The notes under the pieces: generated by a model
Seen by the model: only the letters and a program-made list of their open reading frames with translations
Told to the model about the DNA's origin: nothing
The model's database searches: none
Source of the DNA: Rhodobacteraceae bacterium D3-12
GTDB taxonomy: Bacteria; Pseudomonadota; Alphaproteobacteria; Rhodobacterales; Rhodobacteraceae
Assembly (NCBI GenBank): GCA_025916135.1
Contig: CP104793.1
Span: 2,356,001-2,420,000, forward strand
Reading direction: 5' to 3'
Length of the DNA: 64,000 nt
Part shown: piece by piece, positions 17,966 to 29,658 of the stretch
How the letters are laid out: each line of letters starts with the position of its first letter
Position numbering within the stretch: position 1 is the stretch's first letter
Made by a program: the position numbers and the translations under genes

Positions 17966-20900
17966 ATGCCGGACAGCATTGTCAAAGACACTTTTTCCAA
18001 TCTCGAGTACGACCCGGAACTCGATCTCTATTCATGCTTCATGCGCGCACGCGACATCGTCCCGCATGACTTGGCGTTAACGGCCGAGGGGCGACAATTC
18101 AGCTACTCCGAGATGGCGAACGCCTCTGAGCGCATCGCTTGGCACTTGATGGAAGCTGGCGTTAAAGCGGATGACAACGTTGCCCTGATCACCGACAGAA
18201 CGCCGGAAGCCATCATTTCAATGGCAGGGATCATTTGTGCGGGCGGCGCGTATGTACCGCTAGACCCGGCCTATGACTCAAAGCAGCTCACCTACATCAT
18301 CCAAGACTCACGCCCCTCGGTCATCCTCTGGGACGCTCCTTACGAGGACTTGGCTAACAGCCTGTCTTCAAAAGGGATTCCTTGCCTTTCGATAGCGGAT
18401 TTACTGCGCGATGAACCCTCGGAAAAACCCGCGTTTCCAACCCGTAACGGCGATGACTCCTGCTACATTATGTATACATCCGGTTCGACCGGAAAACCAA
18501 AAGGGGTCATCCTACCGCACAGGGCCATCACGCGCTTGGGCTACAACCAACCAACAGGCCAGTTCCTGCCCGGTGATGTTTCATTGGCCAATTCGACCAT
18601 AGCATGTGACGTTTCAACCTGGGAAATCTGGGCACCGCTCCTCAACGGTGCGGCCGTCGCGGTGGTTACCCAACCCAAACCCGCACTTGACGTTCTTGCT
18701 AAAGTGATCAGGCGAAAAAATGTAAACGTCGCGTATTTTTATACCGGACTTGCGCATCTGATGATCGAGCATCACACCAGCGCACTCGTTGGGCTCCGCC
18801 AATTTGGTGCGGGTGGCGATGTCATGTCGGTTCCGCTCACCCGGAAACTGATGGAAGCGGATCCGGGAATTGAAATCATCAACGGTTACGGGCCAACCGA
18901 AAATTCGGTCTTTACGACCATGCACCTGATAACGCCCGCAGATCTGGACGGCGGTTCCATCCCGATCGGAATTCCTACCGGGCATTGCGAGTGCTTTGTC
19001 ATTGATGACAATCATGCGCTCTTGCCCGAAGGCGCGCTCGGACAGCTGGTGGCAGCCGGCCCCGGGGTTGCCCTCGGGTATCTCAACCAGCCCGAGCGCA
19101 CAGCGGAGTCCTTCATACAAGATCCCCGCCCCGGATACTCCGGTTTTGTCTATCTGACCGGCGATCTCGCGCGTTGCCGCGAGGATGGTGTTTACGAGTT
19201 CCATGGCCGCGCCGACCGGCAGGTCAAGCTTGGCGGCCGTCGCATCGAACTGGACGAAGTCGAACATAACCTGCGTGCGTTGCCGATGCTGGTTGACGCC
19301 GCCGTCGTGCTGGTGACTGCCAAAACGGGGGAAAAGAGGATTGCATCTTTTCTCAAGCCAAGCGGAGAAATGCCCTCGGATATTACTGCTTTTATCCGGG
19401 ATGTCATGGCCGAGCTAGGCAAGGTTCTACCAGACGGCATGCTACCCCGCGTCAATCGGGTCATCGAAAATTTCCCTCTCACCGTAAACAGCAAGGTTGA
19501 TCGCAAGGCGTTGGTTCGCCGCCTTGAAGAGGAAAACAAAGCCGCAACGAACATCGCCCTTCCGGCGTTCCAGTCGAAACGCTCAACCATTAGCGAACAT
19601 CAGGTAAAACAAAAAATTCTACACCTGTGGGACGAGGCACTTGGTTGCGGTCAGGTGCCAGACGACACAACTTTCTTTGAAGCTGGCGGCACCTCGCTCG
19701 AGTTGGTGAACCTTCACACCGCCTTGATGAAAGAATTGCGCACATCATTCGACATAACGGTGATGTTCGAGGTGCCTCGACTGCAAAGCCTAGCTGAAAA
19801 GCTGACGAATATCATTAACACTGATACGGCTCCCGCCAACTTCGCGGCGCCCCGCTTGGAAGACACTGTTGCGCCAACAGACAACGATGCCCCACAGGCG
19901 GACATTCCCGTAAATGCCATCGCAATCGTGGGAATGGCAGCACGCCTGCCAGGCTCGGACACCATCGACGATTTCTGGCAGCATCTGCTCAAGGGCGAAA
20001 ACTTGATCCGCCGCTATGACCCCACTGAACTGGAAGATAGCTTCTCTGCGCAACAACGATCCGACAGCAACTATGTTCCTGTCCGCCCCGACTTGGCTGA
20101 TGCAGGAATGTTCGACGCAAAGTTCTTTTCGATGTATCCTCGTGAAGCAGCGCTCACAGACCCCCAGGCGCGCATCTTCCTTGAAATATGTTACGAGGCA
20201 TTGGAAGACAGCGGTCGCAATCCGCTTGGTATGGATGTACCGGTCGGCGTCTTTGCCGGCTCTTCCATGAATAGCTATCTCATTCACAATATTCTGGGCG
20301 ACCGCAAACAGGCGGAAGACTTTACCTCGAATTACCAGACCGGAAAGTTCGCGGAACTAACGGGCAACCTCCCCGACTGCCTCGCAACGCGCGTGTCGTT
20401 CAAGCTTAACCTGAACGGGCCGGCGATGACGATTCAAACCGCCTGCTCTACCTCGCTTACGGCGATTGGACAGGCGATCCTCAACCTTCGTTCAGGCCAA
20501 TGCGACACCGCTTTGGCCGGTGGCGTCTCGATCACCTTCCCGCAGCGTCGCGGCTACCTGTCTCAAGAAGGGGGCTCGCGTCGGATGACGGAACATGCCG
20601 CCCCTTTGACGCCGGGGCGTCGGGTACGGTCTTTTCTCATGGCGCGGGCGTTCTTGCCCTGCGCCGCCTTGAAGACGCAATCGCCGATGGAGACCACATC
20701 TACGCTGTTATTCGCGGTGTCGGGATCAACAACGATGGTGCAGACAAAATCTCCTACACGGCGCCTTCGGTCAATGGACAAGCCGCCGCGATCGAACTCG
20801 CCCACAAGGATGCGGGCATCACAGCAAATACGATCTCGTATGTCGAATGCCACGGCACAGCAACTCCGCTTGGCGATCCAATCGAGTTCAGCGGCCTTAG

Positions 20901-23900
20901 CCATGCCTTTGGCGAAGGACTTGACGAAAACAGCTGCGCCTTGGGTTCTGTGAAAGGTAACATCGGCCACCTCGATGCCGCCGCTGGGGTCGTCAGCGTC
21001 ATCAAAACCGCGCTCATGATGAAGCATCGTGAATTGCCGCCGATTGCCAACTTTCAGACCCTGAACACCAACATCAGTTTTGCAAAAACACCGTTCAGGA
21101 TTCCGCCCAAGCGAGAAACTTGGGACGCGCCGCATCCGCTACGCGCCGGGATAAGCTCCTTCGGCGTTGGCGGCACCAATGGCCATCTGGTTCTGGAAGA
21201 AGCCCCCGTTTTGCCTAAGGCTCCGGTGTCAGACACCGTGCAAGTCATCGTGCTTTCCGCCAAAACGCCCGAAGCTTTGGACGAAATGCAATCAAATCTC
21301 GCTGATGCGCTGGAAGCTCAAACCACTTTGAACCTCTCCGATGCCGCTTACACCCTGCAAACAGGTCGCGCTGCTTTCGATTTCCGCTGTGCAGTTGCAG
21401 GAAACAACGGCAAAGCTCTTGCAACGGCTCTGCGCAAAACACCACCAGCGCAACGGCCCGCACGGCTCGGCGATCCTTCGGTATCATTCATGTTTCCCGG
21501 TCAAGGCTCACAATATCCCGGCATGGGAAGCGGTCTTTACACGACAGAGCCAGAATTCGCGCGCTGGATCGATGAAGGCTCGGAAATCCTCCGGCCGATC
21601 CTCGGGCTGGATGTAAAAACCATGTTGTGCTTTAGCGATCCAAGTGACAAAGACACCGCCCGCGCCTTGCGCGACACGAGGCTCACGCAACCAGCGCTGT
21701 TTCTAACGCAATTCGCCTGTGCCAAGCTCTGGATGACCCGTGGGATCACTCCAACCGCAATGATCGGCCATTCGGTGGGAGAATTCAGCGCCGCAGCGCT
21801 CTCCGGCGTTATGGATTTCGAAACCGGCCTCAAAATCATAGCACGCCGTGGCGAACTCATGCAGTCACAACCAGAAGGATCAATGTTGTCGGTTCGTACC
21901 AGCATCGATGATCTGTCTCCTTTTCTCGACGGCTCAGTCGACATCGCGGCTCGGAACGCACCCAAACTTAACGTGCTTGCCGGAAGCAACGCGGCAATCG
22001 AACACGTAGAAGCGCGCCTCAAAGAGGCAAGTATTGCATGCGCACGCCTGCACACCTCGCACGCCTTCCATTCCTCTATGATGGATCCGGTTTCTGACGG
22101 ACTTTCGGAAACACTCTCCAACATCCCGCTCAAATCTGCGCAAATTCCCTATGTAAGTTGCGTGACCGGTCGCTGGATTACCGACACCGACTGCAGGGAT
22201 CCATCATACTGGGCCCAACAGGCGCGCGCGACTGTCAACTTTCAGGACGCGATTACATCCCTTGTCGACGGTAGCCCTTCGGTATTGCTCGAAGTGGGTG
22301 CCGGAAACACCCTTTCCGCCTTCGCCCGGCAGACGCTCGCCCGCGACGCCGAGGTGGCGATCGTGCAATCTCTCCCGGATCATAACCGCGATGAAACCGA
22401 CGAAATTTCCATGGCAAAGGCCTTCGGCCAGCTTTGGTGCGCAGGCGTGCCCGTGTCTTGGAGCAAGCTGGGGCCGCGCGGCACTCGCAAAATCCCACTG
22501 CCCACCTATCCTTTCCAGCGCAAATTGCACTGGGTCGATGCCCCGGCCCCCGCTACCGAGCTCCGATTAACACCCCGCCCCCAAGACACTACGCCTGCGA
22601 CGGCAACAACTCCCTTGGTTCAGCCCATGCCTCATGAGGTAACTCCTATGACTCCTCCAGCCGCCATTGAAACAGTCGACCGCAAGCCCCGACTCGTCGC
22701 CGAAATTCTTGCTATGCTAAGCGATATTTCCGGAGAAGACCTTGCCCCCGAAGACGCCAGCGCATCTTTTCTTGACCTCGGTTTTGACTCGCTTTTTCTT
22801 GGGCAGGTAAGTCAGAAACTCACAGCAGATTACAGCGTTGAACTGACATTTCGCCAGCTTCTGTCCAACTACCCGACAGCCCAAGACGTTGCTGCATTTC
22901 TTGACGACAACCTCCCCGCCGAAACAACCCCCGCCGCTGCGCCGGTTTCCACCGCGCCTGCACTTGAACCTGTTGCCGAACCTGCCCCGCTGACAGCGCC
23001 GGTCGAGAGCGATCCGGGTGGGGTTGCCTCGGCGCCACTCACCACCCCTGCCCAGCCTCAGAACGGGTCTCACACGGCACTGATGCAGGCGCAACTCGAG
23101 ACAATGCAGCAGATCATCACGCAACAGCTAGCAACTCTATCAAACGGGGCCCATACCGCGCCGCAATCTCAAATCGGGGTAACGCCAACACAGCCTCACC
23201 TCCCTGCTCCGCAACCGCGCCAAGCCACCGTACCCGCTTCGACGGTAGCGCCTGCCGTTCCCTTGGAAGCTGGCACCGATGAAAAAGACAAGCAGAATGA
23301 ATCTGCCAAAGTGTTCTCTATCGGACGCGCAACGAACGCAGCGGGGGGCGATCTAACGTTCGAACAGAGCACCTTTGCTCAAGACCTTGCTCGCCGCTAC
23401 AGTGATAAAAGCCCCAAATCCAAAGCCTATGTCCAGAAACACCGTCAGGTCATGGCCGATCCCCGCTCGGTCGCCGGGTTTCGCCAAGAATGGAAAGAAC
23501 TGGTCTTTCCTGTGGTCTGCGAGCGCTCCAAGGGTGCGCGTCTATGGGACATTGACGGCAACGAATACATCGATCTGGTAAACGGGTTCGGACAAACTGC
23601 ATTCGGACACTCACCGGACTTCGTGATCGACGCCATAACTCGCCAGATGGAACGCGGCTTTGCCATAGGCCCGCAAAGCGACCTTGCCGGTCCTGTCGCC
23701 GAACGCTTCGCCAATTTTGTCGGCCATGAACGCGCCACGTTCTGCAACACTGGTTCCGAAGCCGTCATGGCAGCGATGCGCATCGCCCGTACCGTAACAG
23801 GACGCGAAAAAATTGTTGTTTTCTCAAACGATTACCACGGCCAATTCGACGAAGTGCTCGTCAAAGGCAAGAAAAGCAGCGCTATTCCGGCGGCCTTGCC

Positions 23901-26900
23901 AATTGCACCAGGCATTCCGCGTTCCAGCCTCGTGAATATGGTTGTGCTGCCCTACGATGACCAACAAAGCCTTGCCTGGCTTCGGGACAATATCAACGAA
24001 GTGGCGGGCGTCATCGTAGAACCGGTTCAAAGCCGCCACCCCGATTTACGCCCCCGCGATTTCGTCCTCGCGCTTCGCGAACTCACGCGTGATGGCGGTG
24101 CTGCCCTCGTCTTTGACGAAGTTGTCACCGGCTTCCGCGTTGGACCGCGTGGTATGCAAGGTGTCTGGGGAATCCAAGGCGACATGGCAACATACGGCAA
24201 AGTGGTAGGCGGTGGTATGCCCATTGGCATGCTGGCTGGTTCAGCCCAATTCATGGACGCGCTCGATGGCGGCATGTGGCAGTTTGGCGACGACTCCGCA
24301 CCAGAGGCGATGCCGACTTTCTTTGCAGGAACCTTTGTTCGCCACCCTCTGGTGCTTGCTGCCGTCGATGCCACGCTTTTGCATCTCGAAAAACATGGCG
24401 ACGCACTCTGGACCGAAACGGCCAATCAGACCACGGCCGCGGTAGAAAAAATGAATGCGGCGCTTGTTGCGCGTGGGCTACCGCCAATGATTGAAGCCTA
24501 TGCGAGTTGGTTCGTCCCTCAGGTAACCGACTACGATGCCAACGCCGCGCTGCTTTTCCCGTTGATGCGTCTGTCCGGCATTCACGTTCAAATTGGCTAC
24601 CCCTGCATTTTCACAACCGCCCACACGGAGGACGATTACCAGAGGGTCGTCGAGGTTTTCGTGCAGTCCGTAGATACCCTGCGAAGGGTCGGCATCCTTG
24701 CCTCGAACCAGCCTGCAAAAGAGCCGCTGGAAACTGCCGCCGCAGTGAGCGCAAACAACGCTGCAACTGTTCAAAGCACCCCGGCGCCGACCAAGAATAT
24801 TCCACTCACAGAGGCCCAGCGCGAAATCTGGATGACAACCCAACAGGGCGCCGCCGCCTCGTGCAGCTTTAACGAAAGCGTATCGCTCGAACTAAACGGC
24901 CCGCTGGACAACAGTGCGTTACAGTGCGCGATAAACATGGTGATCGCCCGTCACGATGGCCTGCGTCAGGTTTTCAAACGCAACGGCGAAACCTTCGACA
25001 TTCTGGATCCTTTTGAACTGCCGCTCGAATTGCATGATCTCAGCACGGCAAACGATCCAGGTGCCGCACTGGGAAAACTCCTCCAAGAAGACTCGTCCAA
25101 GGAAATCGACATCGTCACGGGTCCGCCTCTGCGTGCTTTCATTGTGCGCTGCTCCGCCGCAAAACATGTTTTGATAATTAATGCGCATCACATTGTCTGC
25201 GACGGCTGGTCATACAATGTGCTCCTGAATGATCTCGCCGCGTTCTACCGTCAAGAGGTCGACGGAACACCTGCAAATTTACCGCCCGCCCCGTCTTTTG
25301 CGGCGCTGGCCTTGGACGCATCCCACACCCGCCCCGACTCTGAAACGCAAGACTACTGGCGTGCGCAATTCGCCGGCCTTCCCGAACTACCGGAACTGCC
25401 AACTGACCGACAGCGTCCTGCTGTGAAATCCTACTGCGGTGCGACTTCCACCGCCTTCATTCCAGGCGAGATCGCACGCGCAGCGCGAAAAGCCGGAGCA
25501 GCGCAAGGTTGTACGCTCTTTGCGACTTTGTTCGCCAGCTTGCAACTGGTCATCGGGCGACTCAGCGGCTCGGACGACATCGTGATCGGCGTTCCCACGG
25601 CCGGGCAGACATTGCTCGGTAGCAGCGCCCTCGTCGGGCATTGCGTGAACTTTCTTCCCATTCGCGCCAAGCAGGACGTAGACGCGCCGGTATCGGACCA
25701 TCTCGACCGCGTCGGCAGGCAAATCATGGATGCTTTTGATCACCAGAACTGCACCTACGGAACTCTGGTTCGCGAATTGAAAGTCGAAAGATCGCTCAAC
25801 AGGTTGCCTCTGACCGAGATCCAATTCAACCTGGAAAAGCTGGGGGAAAGCGTCGCGATGGGACCGGTTGAAATGACCGTCACGCCGAATGCAAAGACAT
25901 CCGTCAACTTCGATTTGTTCTTCAATATCGTTGAACGCCGTGACGGACTGCGCGTTGATGTCGATTACAATTCCGATGTGTTCGACGCTGAAACGGTCGA
26001 ACGCTGGATCGGTCATTTTGAAACCGTTCTTGTTGAAATTGCGCAAGATGCCACTCGGCCAATCTCACAACTGCCAATTCAAACCGCCCAGCAGCGCGAC
26101 TGGCTCACCGTAACTCTTAACCAGACGCAAGAAGCTCTGCCCGATATCGAAACGGTGCATCAATTGTTCGAAGAATGCGCCGCCAAATACCCCGACAATA
26201 TCGCGTTGGAGTGCGAGGACACGTGCATAAGCTATGCTCAGCTTTCGGCTAGAAGCGACGCCGTCGCCAAAACACTTCAACAGATGAGTATCGGCACCGG
26301 TCGACGCGTCGCGGTCGCCCTGCCCCGTTCAATCGACTGCGTTGCGACACTCTTGGGGGTTATGAAATCAGGAAACGCTTACGTTCCGATTGACCCGTCT
26401 CAACCACCTGCCCGATTGCAGTTAATTCTCGAAAACGCGGACGTGTCCGGCATTGTCCACGATCAGCCCAGCCTGCCTGGTTTCGCATCCGGTCTCGATC
26501 TTGTTTCCATCAGCCTCGGCCAGACTACGGCCAATGGCGTTCCTGACTCTGTCCGATCAAGCGGCGATGCTTCGGCCTATGTCATGTTCACTTCGGGATC
26601 AACTGGTACCCCCAAAGGGGTCGAGATCAGCCACCGGTCTGTAGTTAACCTTCTCACATCGATGACACGCGAACCCGGCTTTGGAGAAAGTAACGTGCTC
26701 CTGGCCGTCACAACGACGATGTTTGACATATCCGTGCTCGAATTGTTCCTGCCCCTTATCAACGGTGGACGCACCGTGATTGCGTCGCAAGAGGATGTCC
26801 TGGACGGATTCCGCCTCGTCAACCGCCTTGCCAAGGGTAATATCACCCATCTGCAAGCCACGCCTACTCACTGGCAAATGATCCTCGAAGCCGGCTTCAA

Positions 26901-27948
26901 ACCTTCCGCGGGATTCACAATGCTGGTCGGAGGCGAAGCTCTTTCAGACGACCTGGCGCGAAAATTACCAGCCGGTGGCGGCTCGCTCTGGAATGTGTAC
27001 GGGCCGACCGAAACGACGATCTGGTCCGCTGTCGCGCACGTCACCCCCGATGCCCCCGTTTCAATTGGTCGCCCGATCGCCAACACGTCTCTCCATGTGT
27101 TGGGGCCACAGGATCAACTGCTGCCTATCGGTGCCCTCGGCGAATTAAACATCGGCGGCGTCGGCTTGGCTAAAGGGTACTTCCGTCGGCAGGATCTAAC
27201 AGATCAGGCTTTCCGCGACGTGAATGTAAACGGCAAGGTCGAGCGCCTCTACAAAACCGGCGATTTGGCACGTCGGCTTCCAGACGGATCAATTCAGGTT
27301 CTCGGACGCAATGACAGTCAAATCAAACTCCGAGGATTCCGTATCGAACTCGGTGAAGTCGAAGCCGCGTTGCGCACCCTTGAGGATGTCAAAGTGGCAG
27401 CCGTTGCTCTTAAGCCAACAGCGCGCGGTGACCAACAGCTGGTGGGGTATGTGGTTGCCGAAACAGACAGTGAGCCAGAGCCGAGCACGCTCTCCCAACA
27501 GCTCAATGAACGGCTACCAGCCTACATGGTTCCGAGTGCTTGGGTTTTCCTGAGCGCCCTGCCGCAGACCTCCAATGGCAAGCTCGACCGCAAAATGCTT
27601 CCCAAACCCGAAGCGGCAGCAACGGTAACCGCCTTGCACACCCCCCCGAAAACGCCGACCGAACACCAGATGGCTAAAATCTGGCAGGACGTGCTGGGAA
27701 TCGATGACATCAGCACCTCTCAAACGTTGTTTTCCATGGGTGCAGACTCTCTTACGGTGTTCCGAATTGCTGCGCGCATGATCGACGCAGACCTGAACCT
27801 CGAAGCGCGTCACCTGATGCAATACCCCTCCATTGCCCGACTCGCTGCATTTGCCGATAGCAACAAAAGCACTGACAGCAAACTCGACGGCCCGAAAAAG
27901 CCATCGCTGAAATCCTATCGCCGGGAAAGCCGGGGGCAAGCGCACTGA
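17966..27948 (+). CDS. Hybrid NRPS/PKS megasynthase A-T-KS-AT-ACP-AMT-C-A-T, one frameshift
   Basis: About 3,327 residues after correcting one missing G in the G5 run at 20570-20574, which restores SQEGGLASDDGTCRPFD in the ketosynthase. Approximate domains: adenylation A1 30-510 (YTSGSTGKPKG, GYGPTEN); carrier 545-620 (EAGGTSLEL); ketosynthase 645-1080 with intact Cys (QTACSTSL), His (VECHGTATP) and His (KGNIGHLDAA); acyltransferase 1170-1500 (GHSVGE, with HAFHS as in malonyl-specific enzymes); ACP 1575-1650 (LGFDSL); class III aminotransferase 1810-2245 (PLP Lys in ATYGKVVGGGMP); condensation 2275-2705 (HHIVCDG); A2 2725-3205 (FTSGSTGTPKG, VYGPTETT); carrier 3235-3300 (GADSL). It would extend an amino acid by one malonate, transaminate the beta-keto group and couple it to a second amino acid. 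No release domain is present; the TE lies in the convergent operon. The start has a GGGGGAAA ribosome site. Confidence 0.93.
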
Positions 27949-27960
27949 GAGCACTTCGAT

Positions 27961-27981
27961 CGTTGCCGCAATCAGGCAACG
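27961..27981. terminator. Hairpin between convergent assembly-line genes
   Basis: CGTTGCC pairs with GGCAACG across a 7-nt loop in the 66-bp gap between two convergent stops. A T5 run follows 12 bp later on the plus strand. It is weak but well placed to act on the NRPS/PKS transcript. Confidence 0.4.
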
Positions 27982-28014
27982 CGCCAGTCGACATTTTTAT
28001 TGCTGCGTCCGCAC

Positions 28015-29658
28015 TCATTCATTTGGCAACGGACCATGCACCTTTATGCGGCGACTAACAGAACCGGCCCCGTCCGGTCCGGTCGGCGCCATTTCAAAGT
28101 CCAGAGTATCGCCAACCCCAAGCTTCACCATCAATCCGTTAACCGAATGGCCCGTCGGTGAAATCTCTGCGACCTCATAAATCGTGTCCCTATTGAGGCG
28201 CACTATCAGCCGCGAAGCTTCCGTTTTCTTTGACGCTTGCCACCAGCCCTCAATGCGATATTTGCCAGCCTTGTTCGCTGTAAAGCGTTCAACAGCGTGG
28301 TATGGCTTCCCTTGAAATCTCGCAGTTGTGATCCAGTTGTCCCCAACACGAAGCGGCGCCAAATCGGGCGCGCCACGATAGCTGGCCCATTCCCAGTCGA
28401 TTATTTCCAACGGGGTCAAGCCAATGCCCGGACGCAAGGCAAAGTAGCTCCAGGGAAGCTGGTTGTATTGGTACTTTGTATCGGCAACCGGATACGCAAT
28501 CTCGATCGAAACCTCCAGCCCCGCGCCAAGGATGACAACCGGCCGATCCGAAAGCTCTACCACCGGCGCGACCGGTTGCCCCCGCGCATCAACATATTCG
28601 GCCTGGCCCGACACACGCAATTTTCCCGTGCTTCCCCAGACAACGAAGGCATTTCCACCTTTTCCGAACTCATACAACCGCACCGTCGGAGAAACCCTTC
28701 GCTCAACCGTTTGCGCGAGAGGCAAAAGCCGGGTTTGAAGCAAACGAAACGCCTCTGCCGCAGGTTTGGCCGTCTTTCCGTCCTTCTCCAGCAGCCCCAT
28801 GTTCGGCCACCATGGCTCATCAACAAGAGCATACCAATAGGCTTCCTGAACACCGGCGGCTGCGAATTGTGCAACCATTTTAAGCATATAGTCCGGCGCT
28901 TCTAACGGGTCATCGAACCACTTGCCAAATTCGGTGACATAGATCGGCTTTTCACCGCCGTACTCGCGCATCAGGGCCTTCAGGCGGTCCAGCTCCATCA
29001 CAATCGTGTCGGGATTGTCCCGGTATGGGTGCACCGAAATCGCATCACAGGCCTGCAAACCGCCCCGTCTGAAAAACTTTCTCAAAAAACCCATCGCAAT
29101 CGTATTCATCCCGCCGCAGATGATTTTTGCATCTGTTTGGGTCGTGCTCAAATGCGCCCGCACCGTGCGCGCCGACTCCGCAAGAAAGGCAGGTTTGTCG
29201 CGGAGAAATGGCCCCGAAACAAACTCGTCCGAATTGACCTCGTTGCCGATTTCGATCAGCACTTTTTCCAAAGTGTAATGATCATAAATTGCGCTGACAT
29301 ATGCAGCCAGCGCGGCAATGCCATCTTTTGAATGAGGTGTATGCCCATCATCATAATGCGGATTGCCGTCCGTAATCACGATCAGGGCCTTCAAACCGCG
29401 TTTCAGAACCGGCACCATATATTGGTCGGCTTTCGAGAAGTCATAAACCCCTTTCGTCGCTTCCACATCACGCCAGCTCAACTCGTCGCGCAACGCCGTA
29501 GCGCCCAACTGCAAAGCTTCATCGATCCACGAAATGGGCCATTTCTGTTCGAAATGCGTCTGAACGCCGAGAACAAAGCCCGACGTGCGATCCTGGGCTT
29601 GCGCACCCGATGCTAGCGAAAGCAGCACTCCGATCCCAAACGCAAGCGCACGCATCAT
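28015..29658 (-). CDS. Secreted glycoside hydrolase, (beta/alpha)8 clan GH-A type
   Basis: A signal peptide (residues 1-21, ending SGAQAQ) precedes a TIM-barrel domain. LRDELSWRDVEATKGVYDF is the substrate-cleft start seen in GH5/GH39-like enzymes. The acid/base Glu is in IEIGNEVNSD (about residue 140) and the nucleophile Glu in PIYVTEFGKW (about 243). The last 200 residues form a beta-rich domain that may bind carbohydrate. It is probably periplasmic or secreted and cleaves a polymer or glycoside linked to this locus. Its start overlaps the stop of the upstream gene by 4 bp (ATGA), so it is the third gene of the C-T-TE operon. The GH family cannot be set by eye. Confidence 0.8.
   Translation of the reverse strand: MMRALAFGIGVLLSLASGAQAQDRTSGFVLGVQTHFEQKWPISWIDEALQLGATALRDELSWRDVEATKGVYDFSKADQYMVPVLKRGLKALIVITDGNPHYDDGHTPHSKDGIAALAAYVSAIYDHYTLEKVLIEIGNEVNSDEFVSGPFLRDKPAFLAESARTVRAHLSTTQTDAKIICGGMNTIAMGFLRKFFRRGGLQACDAISVHPYRDNPDTIVMELDRLKALMREYGGEKPIYVTEFGKWFDDPLEAPDYMLKMVAQFAAAGVQEAYWYALVDEPWWPNMGLLEKDGKTAKPAAEAFRLLQTRLLPLAQTVERRVSPTVRLYEFGKGGNAFVVWGSTGKLRVSGQAEYVDARGQPVAPVVELSDRPVVILGAGLEVSIEIAYPVADTKYQYNQLPWSYFALRPGIGLTPLEIIDWEWASYRGAPDLAPLRVGDNWITTARFQGKPYHAVERFTANKAGKYRIEGWWQASKKTEASRLIVRLNRDTIYEVAEISPTGHSVNGLMVKLGVGDTLDFEMAPTGPDGAGSVSRRIKVHGPLPNE

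Noticed and set aside
25387-26046. A 219-codon minus-strand frame within the megasynthase
   Set aside because: It is a mirror frame of the condensation domain in high-GC coding sequence, with no motif or ribosome site.
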